The notes under the pieces are model-generated. The model saw nothing but the letters and a program-made list of their open reading frames with translations. It made no database searches and was not told where the DNA came from. A DNA stretch of 64,000 bases from Flammula alnicola (taxonomy: Eukaryota; Basidiomycota; Agaricomycetes; Agaricales; Strophariaceae), in contig JADNRV010000211.1 in NCBI GenBank assembly GCA_015499995.1, positions 1 through 64,000 on the forward strand, given 5' to 3'. Numbering within the stretch: the stretch's first letter is position 1; each line of letters begins with the position of its first letter. Shown here piece by piece: positions 56,716 through 64,000 of the stretch. The position numbers and the translations under genes were made by a program.

Positions 56716-57480
56716 TCGCACCCGCGGCATCGTCGTGTCATCAGCCATGTAAGCTAGAATTATATATGATACCTGGGCTGCCTGCCAATAAGGAGTGTAC
56801 ATCTACAAGGCTAACAACCCCCTTGGGCAGTTGCCCAACACTATGCAACATAATATCTACAGGCTGCCGGGGTGCCAGGGATGGCTTTGGTGCTTGTTGT
56901 TGGGGCGGATGATGGTAAATAGGTGTCAACAATGCCAGAAATGATGTCCAGCACTGTATTTTGGGTGCTGCTCATTGTCGGGGGCGCTTTTGGGCGCGGA
57001 AAAAAATCTAATGAGATCTATTAATATATTCTGACCTGCTCCCACCCTTTGCGCGCCTCGGGGAGGGCGGGGATAGATGGATTGACGAGAATGGCTTTGG
57101 ATGATGTTCCTATTTGGGGCGGGGCTGCTGTCAAACAACCGTCAACAGTGTGGGAAATGATGCTCGGGGTTGTATTTGGGCTCTTGCTCATCGTCGGGGG
57201 CGGTTTGGAGCACGGGGAAAAATCCAATGGGGTCTAATAATATATTGCTACCCATTGCCGCCCTTTGCGCGCCTCATGGGGGGCGGGGATGGGTGGATTG
57301 ACGAGGATGACTTTGGATGATATTCTAAAATTAGACGGAAAGCGCCCTGTATGATATTTTTAGATACTGGCGCTTGTGCCTTGTGTCGGTTCCTTATCTA
57401 TAGATTAGATTGCAAGAAAGCGCCCAGCATGATATTTTTAGATGCAGACGTGCCTAGGCTGTTATCTATAGATTAGATAT
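56716..57480. repeat. Large inverted repeat, left arm
   Basis: Pairs with 61555-62330 in inverted orientation. Shared landmarks include CTTATTGGCAGGCAGCC-type sequence near 56785, AACAACCCCCTTGGGCAGTT, GGGGCGGATGATGGTAAA, and the TTATCTATAGATTAGAT blocks near 57400 and 57465. The arm contains two tandem subunits starting GTATTT(T/G)GG at about 56957 and 57169. Confidence 0.85.
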
Positions 57481-57789
57481 GTTTTATTAATCCCACGCTG
57501 CATGTTTAAAAATAGACTTGGTTCATTTTCTCTGCTCGAAAATCTCAGGTAACAAAGATTAAACAGAAAACATTGAATATATTTAAACTATGGTATTACT
57601 AGCTATAAGGTATACAAAAGAACAATAAAATACACTATCAAACTGAGGGTAAGCAAACAAGGAGGGGAGGGGACATGTCGACGTGAGTGACGGCGGACGC
57701 ATGTCGGCGCCTCGCCTGCTGCTGCTCATCCTCATTCCCCCGTCACTGTATGGCTGCCGCCACTGCTCCCACCTCATCATCACCCCGCA

Positions 57790-58510
57790 TAGCAGAGCCG
57801 CAGCAGCAGCGGTCGTGCTGCTGCCCGTCGTCGTCGTACCCGAGCAGCTGCCGGTCGCACCGTCGCTGTATCAGAGCAGCTGCCGGTCGCGCTGCTCGTT
57901 ATCGTCGTCGTATCCGAGCAGCAGCGGTCGTGCTGCTGCTCGTCGTAGCCGTATCTGAGCAGCAGCGGTCGTGCTGCTGCTCGTCGTAGCCGTATCCGAG
58001 CAGCAGCGGTCGTGCTGCTGCTCGTCGTCGTCATATCCGAGCAGCAGCGGTCGTGCTGCTGCTCGTCGTAGCCGTATCCGAGCAGCAGCAGGACCCGTGC
58101 TGCTCCTCCCACCTCGCCGTCGTCGTCGCCCATCCGAGCAGCAGCAGCCGTCGTGCTGCTGCTATCACCTCGTCGTCGTCGTCGCCTATCCGAGCAGCAG
58201 CAGCCATCGTGCTGCTGCTGTCACCTTGACGTCGTCGGCGCGTATCCGAGCAGCAGCAGCGGTTGCGCTGCTGCTGAACACGTCCGTCGCCATATCTGAG
58301 CAGCAGCGGTCGTGCTGCTGCTCGTCGTCGTCGTATCCGAGCAGCAGCAGCCGTCGTACTGCTGCTGCTGCTTCCATCTCGGGGCAGTCGCCGTATCCGA
58401 GCGGCAGCCGTCGTGCTGCGGCTCCCCCCACCTCGACGTCATGGCTGTATCCGAGCAGCAGCAGCCGCGCGACCGCTGCTGCTCCTGCTGCTACCACCTC
58501 GTTGCTTTCG
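57790..58510. repeat. GC-rich minisatellite made of hairpins
   Basis: About a dozen tandem units, commonly 41 bp with longer variants of 50-60 bp. The core of each is GAGCAGCAGC, six bases, GCTGCTGCTC: a perfect 10-bp stem. Unit ends read CGTCGT...TATCC. Because 41 is not a multiple of 3, the frame changes from unit to unit, so the long ORFs across it are not evidence for a gene. Confidence 0.9.
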
Positions 58511-58542
58511 GGTAAGTGGGTGGAGGGAGAGAGGAAGGAGAA

Positions 58543-59975
58543 CAACGAATCGAGTCATACGACTCGATTCGTTGCTTACCGGGTGGGTCTCCCTCTCACA
58601 GGGTCTCCCCTCGCGTCCTTACCCCTCATCTCCCTCCCATCTCCTTCCAGAGCCGGCCCACATTACCTCGATGAGGGAGAGGGGCGCACAGCGTCCTGGC
58701 CAGCTTCGTTTGCGTCGTATGGACCTGGATGGAGGCTTTGTGGGACGGGGCGGATGAGGGAGAGGTGAAGGAGAGTGGGGGTGGTGGTTGGGGATCATCA
58801 ACCGACTCGAATCGTTGTTGATGGTTATCCGGCGTTTTCCGAGAGTGACGCGATTGGCTGGCAAACTCGGACCGGCCAAACACCCAAACGTTTGTCGAGG
58901 TCTCCAACTTCTCCGAGACATTCCCCAGTCCATCCGAGGGCTAAAAAACATTTAAAGTATATTTATAAGTAGTTTAAAACATATTTCAAACATTTCCAGA
59001 AATCGAAACCTTACCAATTTATGGAGAGATGGTCAAACGAGGTGATTTCGGCCATTTGAGGTTAGATATCTTACACTATTTTACTTGAAATTGTATCGAC
59101 CTGAGGACAATGTAGTAGAACTATTATTTGAATGAAATAGAGATTTTCCAGATACTTTGTGAGGTCTCTAGCAAGTCAAGATGTTCAAAACTTCGAAATA
59201 CCATCTTGGTGATCATATTGTCCACAGATTTCTTATTGGTTTCATGCATTAGTTGACGAGAATGTCCGTATTCTTGCACCTACTCCCAAGACTCTCTGGG
59301 GAACCCCTGTAGACTAATCTGATAGCACCCCTTAGTCAAAATATACACTAAATCTAGATATCAATAGGTTTATTGTAACACTAAATGCAAGGTAGATGTC
59401 TTTAGAACACCCGAAATCACCACGGTCGTTCGCAAACTCGATTCGACGGGCAGTACTATTGCTATTTGACTATAAATTTGATACTTGTATCCTAAACGAC
59501 ATAGCATATATTTTCCGATGATAAATTTACCCTTATATGTGCTGTGGATGTCCTCGGGGACGTTCGAGACCTCGATGACGGATCGGAGGCTGGCCGGCCC
59601 GAGTTTGCCAGCCAATCGCGATGCCGTGAGAAAACACCAGATAACCATCAACCACGGTTCAACGTCGTTGATGGTTATCTTCCACCACCATCCCTCCATC
59701 CTTTCCCGTCTCTCTCACCTATCCTGACCCCTAAGGACTTTAATAAACGTTGGTAAGTCTTTATTTTAATGATTTTTATATGTATTCTAACATTTTGGGA
59801 TGTTAATAGGTACGGTACAATTCAAACGAGACCCACCACCACGTCGCATGCCCCTTCCCTCATTGACGGACGGGCCAACTTGGGAAGGATGCAAATAGGA
59901 GATGAGGGGTTAGAGTGCGCGAGGGGAGACCCTGGCAGAGGGAGACCCGCCCGGTACGTGTTAAATTGAGTCCCC
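58543..59975. mobile_element. Inverted-repeat element with hairpin at its left edge
   Basis: Left arm about 58575-58980 and right arm about 59515-59975 are inverted copies: TACCGGGTGGGTCTCCCTCT on the left against TACCGGGCGGGTCTCCCTCT read from the right. Deeper in, GCGATTGGCTGGCAAACTCG is shared. The left edge carries a 14-bp perfect hairpin (58543-58556 / 58561-58574) and the right arm a 12-bp one (59641-59652 / 59667-59678). The AT-rich centre has no gene. A related left end appears again at 63800. Confidence 0.7.
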
Positions 59976-61554
59976 CTCACCTCTCCCTCGTCACCACTGA
60001 CTGCCACCCCTTTGCTCGCATCCATGGCCGACGCCAACACCCACTGCCTCCGCCTCCCAACACTGCTGTCAGCAGTGCGACAGCCACTCATGGGATGCGA
60101 CCATGAGGACGAGGCGTCCGCTGCCTCCCTTTCCTCCGCCCGCTATCTCTCTCTCCCCGGTTGATGCCGCCAACCTGCCACCTCCCATTTCCCTTGACCC
60201 AAGTACAGCCGACATCTTCCATCTCCCATTCCACATTACACGTGGCTAGCGAGACTGGGAGATGACATTCATCTACCATGGGATCGTAGGTGGCAGAGGT
60301 CAGGCAGACAGACAGAGCGCCGGACTGACCCATGAGCCACGTTAACCAGGAGCGCGAGGCAGGCTGGATGACGACCCGAGGCTCGACACTGCCCATCCTA
60401 TCCAGGACGAAAGTACCAGAACACGGAGATGCCAGCCGCAAGGCGATACGAGGAGACGACGAACGTTGGTTCGTCGAATCTGTGCTTTAGGACCTAACCA
60501 CCACGGCTGCCTCCGATCGCATCACCACCATCGCCACCTCTGCTCGCGACGTTACCACCGCCTCCCCTCGCAATGCCACTCCTCATGGATGCCCTCGTTA
60601 TCACGTTGCGCGTCTTTCGTGAGCCGCGCTCGTCAACGCCAACGACAACAAGGGTGCGAAAGTGAACAGCTGAAGATGCCGAGGCCTACACCGCCGCCGT
60701 GCCAGCAAAGGACAACAGCTGACGGTTGACAACAGGTGGATGGAGAGGGAGCGAGGGGACAACCCGCCGCCGCCACCGTGGCCTTGGGTGCACCACATCT
60801 CCCTATTGCTCGGCATGCTCTCGATATCTGCACGAATTTACATTGTAGTTACCAGTATCAATGTAATCTTTATTAGAAAATAATATATTTGTTTTATCTA
60901 ACATTTTTTTGAGTAAAAGTGATGCTTCTGAATTCGGAAGGTGGTTGAGCTGTCATCCGGATGGATGACAAGCCATCCAGCCTTTCCTCCTTGAATTTGA
61001 TGCTAAAAGACAGCATTGGAGTCCTCTGCAGCTGTAGATTACATCTATAAAATCCAATTAATAAAATCATAAGAGGAACGGTGCATAAAGTGCGAAATCA
61101 TAATGGACACCAGCATCCCATGCGCATCCTAATGCAGGCCGAATGATCCCATCATTTGTAACCATTTCGGGCAGCGTCATCCAGATGGACAACAACGCAT
61201 CCATCCCTTCCCGTTTAAATTTCAGGATAAAAATTATATCATTAGATTGGAATTTTCAAGTAGATTACGGATATGTATTAAATTCAATGGAATTCTAACG
61301 GGAGCGGTGTGCAAGCGCAAAAATAAGCCCGGTATGCCATTCCGTGATGCCATCATTTTCTCTAAAAATATCCGGACCTGTACGGTTATTTTTGGAATGT
61401 CATCCAAACCCATCCGTACCAATCCATCCATTCCCGCCCCCCATGAGGCGCGCAAAGGGCGGCATTGGGCAGCAATATATTATGGGACCCCATTGGATTT
61501 TTTCCCCTGCTCAAAACCGCCCCCGACGATGAGCAGGAGCCCAAATACAAGAAA
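59976..61554. other. Inner spacer of the large inverted repeat
   Basis: No supported gene. 60457-60464 / 60469-60476 is an 8-bp hairpin of the same CGACGAAC family as the arrays at 56.6 and 63.7 kb. The part after 60900 is AT-rich with loosely repeated GGATG(G/A)(A/C)TGAC and ATCCATCC segments. Confidence 0.4.
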
Positions 61555-62330
61555 GTATCTAATCTATAGATAACAGAGACAGGCGCCGAGGCACAAGCGT
61601 CTGCATCTAAAAATATCGAGGTGGGCGCTTTCTGGCTATCTAATCTATAGATAACGAAACAAGGCACAAGCGCTAGCATCTAAAAATATCACACTAGGGC
61701 GCTTTCGTCTAATTTTAGACTGTCATCCAAAGGCACCCTCGTCAATCCACCCATCCCCGCCCCGCGTGAGGCGCGCAAAGGGCGGCAATGGGTAGCAATA
61801 TATTATTAGACCCCATTAGATTTTTCCCCATGCTCCAAACCGCCCCCGACGATGAGCAAGAGCCCAAATACAACCCCGAGCATCATTTCCCACGTTGTTG
61901 ACGATTGTTTGACAGCAGCCCCGCCCCAAATAGGAATGTCATCCAAAGCCATTCTCGTCAATCCATCTATCCCCGCCCTCCCCGAGGCGCGCAAAGGGTG
62001 GGGGCAGGTCGGAATATATTAATATATCCCATTATATTTTTTTCCACGCTGAAAAGCGCCCCCAACGACGAGCAGCACCCAAAATACAGTGCCGGACATC
62101 ATTTCTGGCATTGTTGACACCTGTTTACCATCACCCGCCCCAACAACAAGCACCAAAGCCATCTCTGGCACCCCGGCAGCCTGTAGGTATTATGTTGCAT
62201 AGTGTTGGGCAACTGCCCAAGGGGGTTGTTAGCCTTGTAGATGTACACTCCTTATTGGCAGGCAGCCTACATATCATACATGATCGTAGCACATACAGGT
62301 GGTGTCATCGTGGGTGCACCCGCTGATGCG
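61555..62330. repeat. Large inverted repeat, right arm
   Basis: Inverted partner of 56716-57480. It extends inward to about 61380 with a further subunit, so three tandem subunits are recognisable here against two on the left. Confidence 0.85.
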
Positions 62331-62606
62331 ACGTCGTGCCAGCGTCGTCATGTTCGTGGTCGATATCCTTGCCGTGCTTGCAGAGGTGTCGAAGGACAGT
62401 GGTGGTCGAGGCGATGCATCCGCTGTTGCGGCGTCGTTGTCGTTGTACCTGCAGCGTTGCACCCGCGGAGTCGAGAGTACACATGACGCGCTCGGGGTGG
62501 TTATCCTCGCTCATTCTCACCAGCTGTCGCCTTGCAATGGGGGCGGCGGTCGCGGTGGTGTCGTTGTTGGAACAGGGTAGCTTGTGGATGCTTGGTGACT
62601 GAGCTG

Positions 62607-63805
62607 GCGCAGCGGATGGGGCCTGCGGGTGGTGTAAGGCTGGTGTGGTGATTGAGGCCCAGTGAAAACCAGCTCTGCAGCGGTCTGCAAGATCTGGTGA
62701 TTTCTGCTGAGATCCGGCCTTGTCTGCAGACTTCTGCAGTGGGCTGCAAAACTCAGATTTAATCTGAGCTTTGAACTCTCGGCGTCCAGCGATACCAATC
62801 AAAACGACGTAGTGCGCATGTCAGGACATCCTTCATCACATGGTCTGTGTAGTGCGCACCTTTGCCATTACATAGCACAATTCCTTCCACTTTGCCTTTT
62901 TCTTCCCGCCATCAGTGGCAATCACTATGGTTCCTGCACCTGCCCATTCTTCCCCCCTCCCTCCCGCGCTCCTCCTGGTCACTATCCCTCCAGCACGAAG
63001 ATGAGGTATTCCTTAATTTGCTGGCTTGTCCATCCTGACAAATATCTCAGATGTGTCAACTGTCGATTGTTTGCATTGGATGCTGAAATTCAGGCTGAAG
63101 GCGGGGACGGCGGATGGTGGACGTCTTTTCGTGGTGAGTAAAGATTGTCTTCACATTCCATTTACTGTAGGTGACTCCTAGCATCATTTGATCTCTCCAG
63201 AAGTGTGTATATGCGGTATTTATGGCTAAAACCGGGTACCGCATATGGCGTAAGGAGGAGTCTGCATATCAGCCCGAGGCGGGCGCCAACTCGAGTTTCT
63301 CCGCATTTAGTATTGGTATCCCTTCCTTTCCTCATTACTCTTTTTGCAACTAACACTCCCGGGACAGGCAATTGTGACTGGCTTTACTACTCTTTCTGGT
63401 ACGTTTAGTCTTCTATTAATTTCATACTTTATACTTATATGATTTGTTATATAGATCTCGACAATGTGAGGTGACGGTCCGAGATATCTGCCCCAAAGGT
63501 GTGAAATGTTGCACAGGCCGCTCTGGGCCGCAATCAGCTGCAGCCACTCGGAGTTCACATTGTCGCAGATCCTGCCAGATCCCTGCGTACCATTGCGGAT
63601 ATGTACAGACTCCTGCAGAGCCGGTATTCACTGGGATTGAGGTCCCAAGCGCAGATTCGACCGTCGTCTGATGCAGACGACGTTCGAATCTGAGGAGACG
63701 ACGAACGGCAGTTCGTCGTCTCCTCGTATAAGCTGCGGGGAGAAGTGAGCGTGCATATGGATTGAAGCACCAGTGCGGAACGAGTCGGCGACTCGTTCCG
63801 CTCAC
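62607..63805. repeat. Hairpin-array repeat, copy 2, split by a hAT-type element
   Basis: 62607-62657 matches 56491-56530 in the same orientation (GGCGCAGCGGATGGGGC, GGTGGTGTAAGGC). After the inserted element, 63635-63805 matches 56530-56715 with the same three hairpins. Stems: 63662-63670 / 63674-63682, 63692-63706 / 63711-63725, and 63777-63786 / 63790-63799. Loops changed (TGCT to GGCA, and CAGTACC lost), while stems stay perfect. Confidence 0.85.
62650..63642. mobile_element. hAT-type element with 8-bp target duplication
   Basis: Element about 62658-63634 (977 bp). Left end CCAGTGAAAACCAGCTCTGC and, inverted, CCAGTGAATACCGGCTCTGC. Flanking direct repeat GATTGAGG at 62650-62657 and 63635-63642. 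The CAGTG-type ends and 8-bp duplication fit hAT. Short ORFs (for example 62812-63141) carry no transposase motif, so it looks non-autonomous. Confidence 0.82.
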
Positions 63806-64000
63806 GTACCTCGCGGGTCCCCCTCTACCAGGGCCTCCCCTTGGTCTCTCAGTCCCCTCGCTGCCCACCTATATCCTCCAAAAGAAAGTCCACGCCCCTT
63901 GACAAGAAGGGGGCACGAGAGAGCGCGGGTTGAGGTAAAGGAGGACGGAGGTGGAGGTTGAAGATAACGATCAACAACACCCAACGTTGTTGATCTGTTA
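63806..64000. repeat. Left end of a third related inverted-repeat element, cut by the window
   Basis: CGGGTCCCCCTCTACCAGGG resembles the left arm at 58580 (GGGTCTCCCTCTCACAGGG). It ends with a 10-bp hairpin GATCAACAAC / GTTGTTGATC (63969-63978 / 63986-63995). Confidence 0.6.

Noticed and set aside
57790..58510. CRISPR-like array
   Set aside because: Units are contiguous variants of one hairpin with no unique spacers, and the genome is eukaryotic.
57971..58768. 265-codon plus-strand ORF and minus-strand ORFs across the minisatellite
   Set aside because: The repeat period of 41 bp shifts frame every unit and all strands stay open because of composition; no protein-like conservation.

Overview
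The window looks like nuclear DNA of a filamentous basidiomycete, most likely an agaricomycete. Genes are intron-dense, with short introns (about 46-70 nt) that often start GTACGT/GTGAGT/GTGCGT. The gene families are agaricomycete-typical: F-box/LRR proteins, a CBM1-tailed AA9 LPMO, a TauD/TfdA dioxygenase array, a MARVEL membrane protein and a PRXL2-type thioredoxin-fold protein. The AA9 enzyme points to a plant-cell-wall-degrading lifestyle. All exon models were assembled by hand from frames and splice sites.

Layout. 0-5 kb: an unusual acidic protein with repeated Arg-Trp-Leu motifs, palindromic intergenic DNA and a 471-bp hAT-type MITE. 6-23.5 kb: conventional intact genes (two F-box proteins, MARVEL protein, GNAT acetyltransferase, sugar-porter MFS, short-chain dehydrogenase, AA9-CBM1), plus a broken SDR fragment and a Mutator-like MITE in a duplicated block upstream of the SDR promoter. 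23.9-34.3 kb: malic enzyme, an alpha/beta-hydrolase and two dioxygenase copies, all recognisable along their whole length but interrupted by many single-base losses; an intact stand-alone Gag ORF sits among them. 34.8-39.3 kb: a Harbinger-like element and a third, intact dioxygenase. 39.6-48.6 kb: an unrecognised ORF pair, a collapsed mitochondrial carrier, an agaricomycete family protein, a divergent pair (PRXL2-like and EI24-like) and a repeat-built coiled-coil protein. 48.7-64 kb: mostly repeats. These include Helitron-like tandem units, two adjacent TIR elements (one holding a hAT MITE), a decayed C2H2 zinc-finger gene, and a nest of inverted repeats, hairpins and a GC-rich minisatellite interrupted by another hAT-type element.

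No pathway-level gene cluster is convincing. The genes read as housekeeping, transport and accessory functions next to a repeat-rich block. The most distinctive things are the RWL-motif protein, the hairpin-rich repeat family after 56 kb, two elements each carrying an internal empty-site control, and a deletion-only frameshift pattern that may be biological decay or unpolished sequence. No tRNA, rRNA or CRISPR array was seen.
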